From Clostridiales bacterium (GTDB taxonomy: Bacteria; Bacillota; Sulfobacillia; RBS10-35): a DNA stretch of 64,000 bases. A program made the position numbers and the translations under genes. The stretch is taken from positions 62,001 to 126,000 of the forward strand of contig JAHHQG010000030.1 of the NCBI GenBank assembly GCA_018729555.1, read 5' to 3'. Each line of letters opens with the position of its first letter. Position 1 is the stretch's first letter. Of this stretch, positions 37,245 to 45,058 are shown piece after piece. The notes beneath the pieces are model-generated. The model made no database searches and had not been told where the DNA came from. It saw only the letters and a list, made by a program, of their open reading frames with translations.

Positions 37245-37430
37245 ATGACCCAAAACGTCGGCGCCATCGATCGGATCATCCGCGTCCTCGCGGGGGTGGG
37301 CATCCTCTCCCTGGTCTTCTGGGGACCCAAGAGCAACTGGGGCTGGCTGGGCCTCATCCCCCTGGTGACGGGTTTGGTGGGCTACTGCCCCCTCTACAGC
37401 CTCTTCGGCATCTCCACCAAAAAGAAGTAG
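37245..37430 (+). CDS. DUF2892 (YgaP-type) inner membrane protein
   Basis: A 61-residue protein with two hydrophobic segments and the family ending GYCPLYSLFGIS. It begins MTQNVGAIDRIIRVLAG. The ATG follows GAGGAGGGAAGGGCC. Members often accompany rhodanese or sulfur genes, though none is adjacent here. It precedes the DUF3267 gene by ten bases. Confidence 0.9.
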   Translation: MTQNVGAIDRIIRVLAGVGILSLVFWGPKSNWGWLGLIPLVTGLVGYCPLYSLFGISTKKK

Positions 37431-37440
37431 GGAGACAGCC

Positions 37441-37974
37441 TTGGATGCCGTGACCCGAGAAAAAGTGCAGGTGTCCATGGCCAAGGCGCAGGCCCTCACC
37501 CTCCTCTTGACGGTAGGAGCCTTCCTCCTGGAGGCCCTCCTTTTCCTCCTCATCCGGGGAGGGATCCCTCCCCTCCATGTGGGTCCCCTGGGATTCGTCC
37601 TCGCGGCCATCCTCGGGATCTTTGCCCACGAAGCCATCCACGGCCTTGCTTTCCTCACCGTTGGAAAGGCGTCATGGAAGGACATCCGCTTCGGCATCCT
37701 CTGGAAATACCTCACCCCCTACTGCCACTGCCAAAAACCCCTCACCCGCCGGGCTTACCGCATCAGCCTTTGGGCGCCGGCGGTGATCCTGGGCCTCTTG
37801 CCCATGGCCGTAGGCCTCATCCTCCCCAGCTCCGGCTGGGGCCTCTTCGGGGTTTTCTTCTTCGGAGCGGCCGGCGGGGATCTGGCCCTGGATCACGCCG
37901 TCAAAAAAGTCCCTCCCGATGCCCGTCTCCTGGACCATCCTTCGGAGCTGGGCTTTTTCATCCTTTCGGATTAG
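37441..37974 (+). CDS. DUF3267 putative membrane metalloprotease
   Basis: A 177-residue membrane protein with about four helices. HEAIHG at about residue 63 is a zinc-protease-like HExxH motif inside a helix, as in DUF3267 proteins. The start is TTG at 37441 with GGGAGA upstream. The last 17 bases overlap the convergent methyltransferase gene. Substrate unknown. Confidence 0.85.
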   Translation: MDAVTREKVQVSMAKAQALTLLLTVGAFLLEALLFLLIRGGIPPLHVGPLGFVLAAILGIFAHEAIHGLAFLTVGKASWKDIRFGILWKYLTPYCHCQKPLTRRAYRISLWAPAVILGLLPMAVGLILPSSGWGLFGVFFFGAAGGDLALDHAVKKVPPDARLLDHPSELGFFILSD

Positions 37975-39361
37975 GCTTCAAAAGCCCTTTGGCTTCCCCA
38001 TGCCACCCCACCCCTTGGAGGGGCTGCGTGAAATCGCCGTAGCTCCCGCGGGGCGGGTGAACCCGCTCCGCCTTTTGCCACAAGGACACCAGCTCCACAT
38101 GGGGGGTATGGGGGAAGAGGTCTAAGGGCTCCAGGTCCAGGAGCCGGTAGCCTTCCCGCTGCAGCACCGCCCCATCTTGGGCGAAGGTTTCCGGCTGGCA
38201 GGAGACGTAGACCACGGTAGGAGGCTCCAGGGCCGCCACCTTCTCCATCACCCGCCGACCCGCCCCTCCCCGGGGAGGGTCCAAAAGGACGGCATCCCAG
38301 GAAACTTCCCGGATGGCCTTCTCGTGGGTCAGGAGCTGGCGCACATCCCCCGCCAAGAACCGGGCGGAAAGGCCATTTTCCTCGGCATTTTCCCGGGCCC
38401 TTACCACCGAAGGTTCGTAGATCTCCACCCCCCACGCCTCCACCCCTTCCCGGGCGAGGAGGAGGGTGAAGGTGCCCGTCCCGGCATAAAGGTCCAGGAC
38501 CCGCATCCCCGGGCGCGGGGAAAGGTACGCCTTGACCCGTTCCCAAAGGAGGGCCACGGCTTCCCGGTTCACCTGGAAGAAGGTGCCGTGCTCCAGCCGG
38601 AAGCGGATGCCCTCCACCTCTTCCACCAGGTAGCTTCGCCCGAAGAGAAGTTCGGAAGCTTCCTCCTGGAGGGCATCGCCTTTTCCCTTCTGCAAGAGAA
38701 GGAGGGCTCCCGCCAGGGGGACATCCCGTCTCAGGCGCGCTACCCAATCGTCCAGGGACCCGCGGGGAAACCCTTTCTTTTCCGTCGCCGAAAGGGCCGC
38801 CAGGACCTTTTCCTCTGTGGCGCTCCACCGGACTCGGAGGTGGCGCAAAAGCCCTTGGTGGCGCTTCTTGTCGTAACCGGGAAGCTTCCAATCCCTGGCC
38901 CAGGCCCCCGTCACCTCCATGGCCTTCACCAGGGACGGGTGGGCGATGGGGCAGGCCCCCAGAGGGACGACGCGGGCGAAGTCCCCCCGCTCATGGAGGC
39001 CCGGTTCGCCTTCCGCCGAAAAGGTGAACTCCATCTTGCTGCGATATTCCCAAGGGGAACTTCCCGCCCTTAAGGGCCGCACCCCGTGGGGATCCAGGCC
39101 TTCTTTCGCCAGGGCTCGCCGCACCCTTGCCTCTTTCCACGCCCGCTGCCACACCAGGGCCGCATGCTGGCCGCTGCAGCCGCCGCAAAGGCCAAAGTGG
39201 GCGCAAAGGGGGGCTACCCGCAGGGGATGGAGGGTCTCCAGGGTGACGAGGCGGGCTTCCCTCCCCTCCCGCACCACTTCCCCTTCCTCTCCGGGGAGCC
39301 CGTAGGGGATGGGTCTTTTCCCCGCCTGGGCCCATTCCTTTTCCCCGGGCAAAAGCTTCAT
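37958..39361 (-). CDS. 23S rRNA (uracil-C5)-methyltransferase, RlmD/RlmCD family
   Basis: A 467-residue SAM-dependent RNA methyltransferase. Four cysteines for a 4Fe-4S cluster appear in CAHFGLCGGCSGQH and GACPIAHPS. The SAM site is LDLYAGTGTFTLLLA (about 305). The catalytic cysteine is in VYVSCQPETFAQD near the C-terminus. The TRAM domain is short or missing at the N-terminus. The exact target uridine (747 or 1939) cannot be assigned. The ATG overlaps the DUF72 stop. Confidence 0.92.
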   Translation of the reverse strand: MKLLPGEKEWAQAGKRPIPYGLPGEEGEVVREGREARLVTLETLHPLRVAPLCAHFGLCGGCSGQHAALVWQRAWKEARVRRALAKEGLDPHGVRPLRAGSSPWEYRSKMEFTFSAEGEPGLHERGDFARVVPLGACPIAHPSLVKAMEVTGAWARDWKLPGYDKKRHQGLLRHLRVRWSATEEKVLAALSATEKKGFPRGSLDDWVARLRRDVPLAGALLLLQKGKGDALQEEASELLFGRSYLVEEVEGIRFRLEHGTFFQVNREAVALLWERVKAYLSPRPGMRVLDLYAGTGTFTLLLAREGVEAWGVEIYEPSVVRARENAEENGLSARFLAGDVRQLLTHEKAIREVSWDAVLLDPPRGGAGRRVMEKVAALEPPTVVYVSCQPETFAQDGAVLQREGYRLLDLEPLDLFPHTPHVELVSLWQKAERVHPPRGSYGDFTQPLQGVGWHGEAKGLLKPNPKG

Positions 39362-40161
39362 GGCCGACCCTCCAATAGGGCCTTCATCTGGCGGGCGTTG
39401 GTGACGGCATAGGAACCGTAATTGTTGTTAAAAAGCACGTGGACCTCCTCGGCTCTTTCCGCCAGGGAGCGGGCCACCTGGGAAAGCTCCTGAAGCTCCT
39501 CTTGGCTGTAGAGGTAGTAAAAGCGCTCGCCGCTGGTCCGGGTCTTTTTGTACCAGGTCTCCCGGTTTCGCCCGTGAAGGCGAAGGATGGAAAGGCGGGC
39601 TTCCGTCACCGCCGGCACCAGAGGGACCGACCCCTCCCCCACCTGGGGCTCATCGGGCACCACGTGGATGAAGCCGTGGTGTTGCAAGAAGGCGAGGGTG
39701 TCATGGATGCGGTCATCTCGGTACCAAGAGCGGTGGCGGAACTCCACCGCCAGGGGAAGATCCTCCCAGAGGCGCCGCACGTAGAGAAGGTAGTCCAGCC
39801 GCCCTTCCCCGTAGTGAAACCACGGCGGAAATTGCAAGAGGACGGCGGAAAGCTTCCCGGCCTCGCGAATGGGTTCCAGGGCCGAGGCAAAGCGCCGGAA
39901 GTCGTCTTCGGTCGGCTCTTCACCCCGACGGTGGAAGGTGAAAAGGCCGTAAGCCTTCACGTGAAAGCGAAAATCCGGCGGCGTCCTTTCGTTCCAGAGG
40001 GCAAAATTCCGCTCCGAAGGCGGGTGGTAAAAGGTGCTGTCCACCTCCACCACGGAAAAGAAGCGGCTGTAATAGACGATCTGCTGGGCTTTGGGAAGCC
40101 CAGGCGGGTAAAAATCTTGGTGGTCGCTCCAGGAGCAGGTGCCGACCCGGATGATGCCCAA
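39358..40161 (-). CDS. DUF72 family protein (YecE-like)
   Basis: A 267-residue TIM-barrel protein starting GIIRVGTCSWSDHQDFYPPG, with VEVDSTFYHPP, LLQFPPWFHYGE and AVEFRHRSWY, all typical of DUF72. It ends VLFNNNYGSYAVTNA. The TTG at 40161 matches the family start and has GAAGGAC upstream; a longer frame upstream shows no family similarity. The biochemical role is not established. It overlaps rlmD by four bases. Confidence 0.9.
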   Translation of the reverse strand: MGIIRVGTCSWSDHQDFYPPGLPKAQQIVYYSRFFSVVEVDSTFYHPPSERNFALWNERTPPDFRFHVKAYGLFTFHRRGEEPTEDDFRRFASALEPIREAGKLSAVLLQFPPWFHYGEGRLDYLLYVRRLWEDLPLAVEFRHRSWYRDDRIHDTLAFLQHHGFIHVVPDEPQVGEGSVPLVPAVTEARLSILRLHGRNRETWYKKTRTSGERFYYLYSQEELQELSQVARSLAERAEEVHVLFNNNYGSYAVTNARQMKALLEGRP

Positions 40162-40242
40162 TGTCCTTCGCCCTCTCGCCCTAAGGATATCGTGTACTGA
40201 AAGGGGGTCCCAGGGGCATAGGCCTTCAGCGGGGATGAAGGC

Positions 40243-40695
40243 ATGCACCTCACCGCCGGCCAAGGGTTGCTCATGGTCATCCTTCTGGCAGGGCTACTCT
40301 CCCGAAATGCGGTGGTGGCGGCTGCCGCCGCCATCCTCCTCCTCCTCCACCTGGGGGATGCCAAGGGCCTTTTGCACTGGGTGACCCGCCATGGCCTCAC
40401 CCTAGGCTATCTCTTTCTCCTCCTGGCGGTCCTGGCGCCCCTCTTGGAAGCCCCCCTCACCCGGAAAGATCTCCTCCAGGTGGTGCTGGGGCCAGCCTCC
40501 CTGGTGGCCCTTTTGGCCAGCGCCCTGGGGAGCTGGCTCGCCTACCACGGGGTGCGGTTCATGGATCGCCAGCCCCAGATCCTCCTGGCTCTGGTCCTGG
40601 GAACGGTGGTGGGGACGGTGGTCCTCCGAGGGGTTCCCACCGGGCCCCTCATCGCCGCGGGGTTTACGGCCCTTTTGCTGGAGCTCATCTACTAA
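40243..40695 (+). CDS. DUF441 membrane protein (YtwI-like)
   Basis: A 150-residue membrane protein with four helices. The start LTAGQGLLMVILLAGLLSRN, the central GPASLVALLASALGSWLAYHG and the C-terminal VPTGPLIAAGFTALLLE match DUF441, a family found mainly in Firmicutes. Function is unknown. It runs into spmA with a 12-base gap. Confidence 0.9.
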   Translation: MHLTAGQGLLMVILLAGLLSRNAVVAAAAAILLLLHLGDAKGLLHWVTRHGLTLGYLFLLLAVLAPLLEAPLTRKDLLQVVLGPASLVALLASALGSWLAYHGVRFMDRQPQILLALVLGTVVGTVVLRGVPTGPLIAAGFTALLLELIY

Positions 40696-40707
40696 AGGAG
40701 GATGTCC

Positions 40708-41292
40708 ATGATCAGTTACCTCTGGGGGCTCCTTCTTATCAGCGGCCTTGTCATCGGGATGGCCCAGGGCCATTTCACCGCCCTCAGCCAGGCCTTTTCC
40801 AGGGAGGCTGTCCATGCCGTGCAGGCGAGCCTGCAGCTGGCCGGTCTGGTGTCCCTTTGGTTTGGCATCAGCCGGATCGCGGAGGCATCGGGCCTGGTGG
40901 CCTTCCTCGCCCGCCTGGTGGCCCCTTTGATCCGCTGGCTCTTCCCCGGCCTTCCCCCCAAGCACCCCGCGTTGGGGGCTATCGTGTTGAACCTCACCGC
41001 CAATGGCTTGGGTCTTGGAAATGCCGCCACGCCCTTTGGTCTAAAGGCCATGGCCCACCTCCAGGAGCTCAACCCCCATCCCCATCGGCCGTCGGCCGCC
41101 ATGGTGACCTTCCTGGCCATCAATAGCGCCGCCATCACCCTGGTTCCCACCACCACCCTCGCCATCCGGGCCGCCAGCGGCGCCAGAGATCCCAGCGACA
41201 TCGTGGTGCCGGCTCTTATCGCCAGCGCCATCGCCCTTTTGGTCACCGTCTTCGCTCTTCTCCTCTGGCGCCTTTTCTGGAGGCCCACCTGA
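40708..41292 (+). CDS. spmA: Spore maturation protein A
   Basis: A 194-residue membrane protein with five to six helices and the nucleoside-recognition (Gate) domain: LTANGLGLGNAATPFGLKAM and FLAINSAAITLVPTTTLA. With SpmB it is needed for spore core dehydration in Bacillus. The ATG at 40708 is seven bases from AAAGGAGG; an ATG at 40702 is too close. The stop overlaps the spmB start by one base. Its last 40 codons lie inside the 907-bp repeat. Confidence 0.95.
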   Translation: MISYLWGLLLISGLVIGMAQGHFTALSQAFSREAVHAVQASLQLAGLVSLWFGISRIAEASGLVAFLARLVAPLIRWLFPGLPPKHPALGAIVLNLTANGLGLGNAATPFGLKAMAHLQELNPHPHRPSAAMVTFLAINSAAITLVPTTTLAIRAASGARDPSDIVVPALIASAIALLVTVFALLLWRLFWRPT

Positions 41293-42078
41293 TGGCCGCC
41301 TTTTCCCAGTGGATCCTCCCCTCCTTCGTCGCCCTCTCCGTCGCCCTGGCCCTCACAAGGCGCCTGGACATCTTTCGCCTCTTCATCGAAGGGGCGGAAG
41401 AAGGCCTGCGCCTGGTGGTGCAGATCTTCCCCTATATCCTCGGGATGTATGTGGCCATCGGCATCTTCCAGGCCGGGGGTGCCCTCTCCCTCCTGACCCA
41501 GGTCCTCTCCCCTCTTTTGGTCCCCCTCCACTTCCCTCCCGAACTTCTGCCCCTGGCCATCATCCGGCCCCTATCAGGAGCTGCTGCTCTGGGTTACCTG
41601 GTGCAGGTCCTGGAGCGCTTTGGCCCTGATTCTTTCACGGGAAGGCTGGCCAGCGTCATGCAGGGGAGCAGCGAGACCACCTTCTATGTCCTCAGCATCT
41701 ACCTGGGTTCGGTGGGAATCCGCCGAGCCGGAGCCGCCCTTTTCTTCTGCCTTCTGGGGGATACCGCCGGCCTTCTCTCGGCCCTTTGGGTGAGCCGCTG
41801 GGTATGGGGCGGATGATGGGACCAAGTGATCAAGAGACTGAATCGGCCCCTTAGACCGGGCCGTGGCCTTTCCTCACCCGTTTCACGATGGCCCTCCAGC
41901 CTCTTGCCAAGGGAGTCAAAGGGGTAGGGCAATCCCAGCAGCGATACTGAAGGAACAAGAGGAGACTGTAACCGATGCCGAGGGCCGCCCGGGTTTCATC
42001 GGCCCACCGGTCCCAGCCCGAGATGAGGAGAAAGATGGCCAACAGATTGACCAGGGCCAGAAAGGAGCGGCGCACCCA
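41172..42078 (+). repeat. 907-bp direct repeat, copy 1
   Basis: This segment appears identical to 44380-45286 (offset 3208). It covers the 3' end of spmA, all of spmB, the intergenic gap and the 3' end of the minus-strand membrane gene. Beyond 42078 the two loci remain alignable but diverge sharply, inside a codon-preserving coding region. That pattern indicates recent recombination or conversion between older duplicated cassettes. Confidence 0.95.
41292..41816 (+). CDS. spmB: Spore maturation protein B, copy 1
   Basis: A 174-residue membrane protein with the Gate domain: PYILGMYVAIGIFQAGGA, IIRPLSGAAALGYL and MQGSSETTFYVLSIYLGSVG. It works with SpmA in spore maturation. The ATG overlaps the spmA stop. 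An identical second copy lies at 44500-45024. It is convergent with the membrane gene at 41851. Confidence 0.95.
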   Translation: MAAFSQWILPSFVALSVALALTRRLDIFRLFIEGAEEGLRLVVQIFPYILGMYVAIGIFQAGGALSLLTQVLSPLLVPLHFPPELLPLAIIRPLSGAAALGYLVQVLERFGPDSFTGRLASVMQGSSETTFYVLSIYLGSVGIRRAGAALFFCLLGDTAGLLSALWVSRWVWGG

Positions 42079-42252
42079 GGGGTCCTGCCAGTAGATCCCC
42101 AAAAAAAGAGCTGCCAGCCCTCCTCCCATGAAGGGCCAAAAGAGTCCCCAAGAGGGCTGAAGCTGCGCCCCCAGGGCCGTTCCTACGGCGAGGACCATGG
42201 GAAGGAAGAACCTCCAGCCAGGTCCCTTCCGATCCATCGCCTTCGGGTTCAT
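41851..42252 (-). CDS. Small membrane protein of the PSW/GIYW family, C-terminal module alone
   Basis: A 133-residue membrane protein with about four helices. It shares with its paralogues the block PSWGLFW ... LGIYWQDPWVRRSFL (about 34-65), followed by a tail with CWDCPTPLTPLARGW. I do not recognise the family. The ATG at 42252 follows GGGAGGGTGGAGAC. It corresponds to the second half of the fused protein at 45059. The last 75 codons are inside the perfect repeat. It lies downstream of the precursor and first membrane gene; an immunity-type role is inference. Confidence 0.75.
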   Translation of the reverse strand: MNPKAMDRKGPGWRFFLPMVLAVGTALGAQLQPSWGLFWPFMGGGLAALFLGIYWQDPWVRRSFLALVNLLAIFLLISGWDRWADETRAALGIGYSLLLFLQYRCWDCPTPLTPLARGWRAIVKRVRKGHGPV

Positions 42253-42528
42253 GTCTCCACCCTCCCAGAGAAACCCCTCCGACCGATTTCCACCCACGTC
42301 CTCCGGTCTCCTCTTCCACACTTTCCTCCTCCGCCCCGGCTGCCAGAACGGTAATGCCTTGGCTCCAAGCAGGGGCCAAAGGAAGAAAGGCCCAAGTGTC
42401 CTACCCGGTGATGAAGGCCCGTTTCCTTCTCGGCCCTTTGGGATCCGCCCCCCGTCATCCCCGTCAGCCGTCCCGCGGACCTGACTTCCCGCCTCTCTCG
42501 CGTGGGACTCCGCCGGGTCAACGGACCG

Positions 42529-42903
42529 TCATGCATCGTCATTCTCATCACCCGGTGGACGATCACATCCCGCGCACCAAAACGTGAGAAGAAGAAACAG
42601 GCCAAAGCCCACCGCAAGAAGGCGCTTCTCTTCCGTTTCCCCGTGCCTCCACGCGCCAAAGAATCCTGGACTGGCAAAAAAGATAGCCATCAAGAGAAGC
42701 GCGAGGCGAACGTGGGGATGATCCCAGTAGATGCCCACGATGATGGCTCCCAGGGAAGCACCAAGGACCATCCACGTCTTCTCCCAGGAAGGAAAAGATT
42801 CCGCCAAATAACTGTAGGATAGGGACAAGAGGAGGAGAAAGAGGAGCGTTAAGCTCGGCAACGTTTTGGAAAGCTGCTTCCTCTCCTCGCTCCCTCGGGT
42901 CAT
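42529..42903 (-). CDS. Small membrane protein of the PSW/GIYW family, N-terminal module, coupled to the precursor
   Basis: A 124-residue membrane protein with about four helices: an N-terminal helix (about 12-32), then PSWEKTWMVLGASLGAIIVG, GIYWDHPHVR and a final helix ending in FWCAGCDRPPGD. It starts at 42903 with an ATGA overlap on the stop of the cysteine-rich precursor, so translation is coupled. It corresponds to the first half of the fused protein at 45059. Such a partner next to a toxin-like precursor suggests self-protection or export. No family is recognised. Confidence 0.75.
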   Translation of the reverse strand: MTRGSEERKQLSKTLPSLTLLFLLLLSLSYSYLAESFPSWEKTWMVLGASLGAIIVGIYWDHPHVRLALLLMAIFFASPGFFGAWRHGETEEKRLLAVGFGLFLLLTFWCAGCDRPPGDENDDA

Positions 42904-43574
42904 CGGATGACCATCCTTAAAGGCTCCAAAGAATTTGCGCAACGGCCTTGGCATCCACCCCACCCCGGGTCCATCCCACCGCCCCCACCAGTGCCGCCCG
43001 CTGCACACGCTTCCTCGCAATAGAGGGCACCAACCAACCCATACCCCAATGCCCCCCACCCGGCGCAGATCGGAAGTCCCGCTCCAGTCAGCAGGCTAAC
43101 GATGCATGGCGACGAAACGAGAACATAGCAGGCTGCGCCGCAACCTTGCACCCCACTCTTTGGAGTCGGCTCCCGGCCAGGCCCCTGAGATATGTCATTC
43201 AGGTCGTATGGGACATATCCAGTGAGCATCTCTTCTCCCAATTGCACGTGCGTGAACATCCCACCGTCTGGGGCACTCGAACCCGTCACCCGCAGAGTCG
43301 CAAGCACATGGTCTGTCGCGGACGAGTACACGACTATAACGCCGAGGAACGCCAGGGTTTGCTCCGAAGCCGGGATGAAGATCTCCAGGAGATCTCCGAC
43401 AGGTTGCGCGAATCCAACATCCTTCTTCAACCGGTCAGCATCCCTGCCCAACCCATCAATCTCTTGGAGGACTGCATCAGGCAAATCCACTAGGACATCA
43501 AGCTGTACCCCGTCGGAAGCAGCGCTGGGGGGTTGACCCAACGTAAACATTAAGAGCAACACGACGGCAACCAC
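42900..43574 (-). CDS. Secreted precursor with C-terminal eight-cysteine domain, copy 1
   Basis: Read from GTG 43574, the 224-residue protein has a hydrophobic signal segment (about 1-20, ending QPPSAAS), an N-terminal region of about 120 residues, and a C-terminal region starting GCGAACYVLVSSPC. That region has six cysteines among Gly/Ala/Leu-rich helices, a Gly-rich linker, and two more cysteines (GGCQGRCANS). The layout resembles halocin C8-type precursors. The homologous copy has about 29 more N-terminal residues; here they are in another frame (ATG 43663), separated by a one-base deletion near 43576. The n-region of the signal peptide is therefore lost if GTG is used. Confidence 0.7.
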   Translation of the reverse strand: MVAVVLLLMFTLGQPPSAASDGVQLDVLVDLPDAVLQEIDGLGRDADRLKKDVGFAQPVGDLLEIFIPASEQTLAFLGVIVVYSSATDHVLATLRVTGSSAPDGGMFTHVQLGEEMLTGYVPYDLNDISQGPGREPTPKSGVQGCGAACYVLVSSPCIVSLLTGAGLPICAGWGALGYGLVGALYCEEACAAGGTGGGGGMDPGWGGCQGRCANSLEPLRMVIR

Positions 43575-43671
43575 CTCCGAGCGCGTTTGCTCGCGAAGTT
43601 TCCATCCTGGCGCAGATCGTGGAACAGGCCTTTAGCCACAGCACGTCCCCCCATCTCCTCCATGATGCTCC

Positions 43672-43701
43672 ACTATACGAACCTTACCTGGGGGCTGTCA
43701 A
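43672..43701 (-). promoter_or_regulatory. Promoter reading into the copy 1 precursor
   Basis: On the minus strand TTGACA (43701-43696) and TATAGT (43677-43672) are 18 bases apart, a near-consensus sigma-A promoter. Transcription would begin about 43665, next to ATG 43663, so the message would be almost leaderless. The -35 box falls next to the transposase stop codon at 43684, in sequence that may belong to the IS end. Confidence 0.65.
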
Positions 43702-44300
43702 ACCTTGGCCGGCTCTGCACGCCAATAAGTGTGGCGCCAGTTCCAAGAGAAACCCTGGCAGGAGGCCCAAAAGCATCATCTTGCGGATATAGGTTTCCGC
43801 GTTCCTGAACCCGTAACGCAAACGTTTCAAGAGCTTGATCTTGGTGGGGGTGCCCTCGGTAAACCCCTTGGTGATGCGAAGGCCATGGAAAGCCTGAATG
43901 GCTTCTCGCCATGCCTTTAGCGTCCGCCCCCACTGCACCATCGCCACGTCTGAGGCGTCTTGGGTGTTGAAGCTGATCCGGTCTAAGAACACCGCCGCCT
44001 CTTGGCGGTCCTTGGCTTCATACACGGCCCGGAGCTCCTCCTTGACAGCATGAAAATGCCTCACGTTGGCATGGTTTTCGTAGATCCACCGGAGCTCTTG
44101 CGCCTGCCTTGGCGTCAGTTCCTCTTTTTCAAAAGGGGCCAGCGCGGCCGCCGGGTGACCTCCGTCTCCACCTTCCGGGCTTCTTCCGCCGGGGGGTTGG
44201 CATCCTGGATCACGTGGAACCGGTCCACCACCACCTTGGTATGGGGCAGCTGGGCATGAGTTTAAGCCGCCAGGCTTTCTTTATGTCGCTCCATACCCCC
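43684..44300 (-). pseudogene. ISL3-family transposase, N-terminally truncated and frameshifted
   Basis: The minus strand shows WSDIKKAW, VVVDRFHVIQDAN (catalytic region), then ELRWIYENHANVRHFHAVKE and the C-terminal block GFTEGTPTKIKLLKRLRYGF. The usual asparagine before GFTEG reads KGFTEG. A frameshift near 44265 and the missing N-terminal zinc finger make it inactive. It lies exactly between the two precursor cassettes and its upstream side ends at the second copy of the 907-bp repeat. Confidence 0.85.
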
Positions 44301-44379
44301 GCGATCGGTGCATCGGAACTTCCCCCATGACCCGGCGCTTCAGCACCCGCCGGACCCCTCCGTCTCCCGCCCCGGGACG

Positions 44380-44500
44380 CGCCAGCGGCGCCAGAGATCC
44401 CAGCGACATCGTGGTGCCGGCTCTTATCGCCAGCGCCATCGCCCTTTTGGTCACCGTCTTCGCTCTTCTCCTCTGGCGCCTTTTCTGGAGGCCCACCTGA
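44380..44500 (+). pseudogene. 3' fragment of spmA, second copy
   Basis: The last 39 codons of spmA (SGARDPSDIVVP to RLFWRPT) and the stop are repeated here without the rest of the gene. It marks the left end of the second repeat copy. Confidence 0.93.
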
Positions 44501-45024
44501 TGGCCGCCTTTTCCCAGTGGATCCTCCCCTCCTTCGTCGCCCTCTCCGTCGCCCTGGCCCTCACAAGGCGCCTGGACATCTTTCGCCTCTTCATCGAAGG
44601 GGCGGAAGAAGGCCTGCGCCTGGTGGTGCAGATCTTCCCCTATATCCTCGGGATGTATGTGGCCATCGGCATCTTCCAGGCCGGGGGTGCCCTCTCCCTC
44701 CTGACCCAGGTCCTCTCCCCTCTTTTGGTCCCCCTCCACTTCCCTCCCGAACTTCTGCCCCTGGCCATCATCCGGCCCCTATCAGGAGCTGCTGCTCTGG
44801 GTTACCTGGTGCAGGTCCTGGAGCGCTTTGGCCCTGATTCTTTCACGGGAAGGCTGGCCAGCGTCATGCAGGGGAGCAGCGAGACCACCTTCTATGTCCT
44901 CAGCATCTACCTGGGTTCGGTGGGAATCCGCCGAGCCGGAGCCGCCCTTTTCTTCTGCCTTCTGGGGGATACCGCCGGCCTTCTCTCGGCCCTTTGGGTG
45001 AGCCGCTGGGTATGGGGCGGATGA
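44500..45024 (+). CDS. spmB: Spore maturation protein B, copy 2
   Basis: A 174-residue protein identical to copy 1. It lacks an upstream spmA and its own ribosome context is only the spmA fragment, so it may be poorly expressed unless read through from the left. Perfect identity shows the copy is very recent or maintained by conversion. Confidence 0.93.
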   Translation: MAAFSQWILPSFVALSVALALTRRLDIFRLFIEGAEEGLRLVVQIFPYILGMYVAIGIFQAGGALSLLTQVLSPLLVPLHFPPELLPLAIIRPLSGAAALGYLVQVLERFGPDSFTGRLASVMQGSSETTFYVLSIYLGSVGIRRAGAALFFCLLGDTAGLLSALWVSRWVWGG

Positions 45025-45058
45025 TGGGACCAAGTGATCAAGAGACTGAATCGGCCCC

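Noticed and set aside
42253-42528. A further gene between the two membrane modules of cassette 1
   Set aside because: Short open frames exist on both strands but none has a convincing ribosome site plus recognisable protein character.
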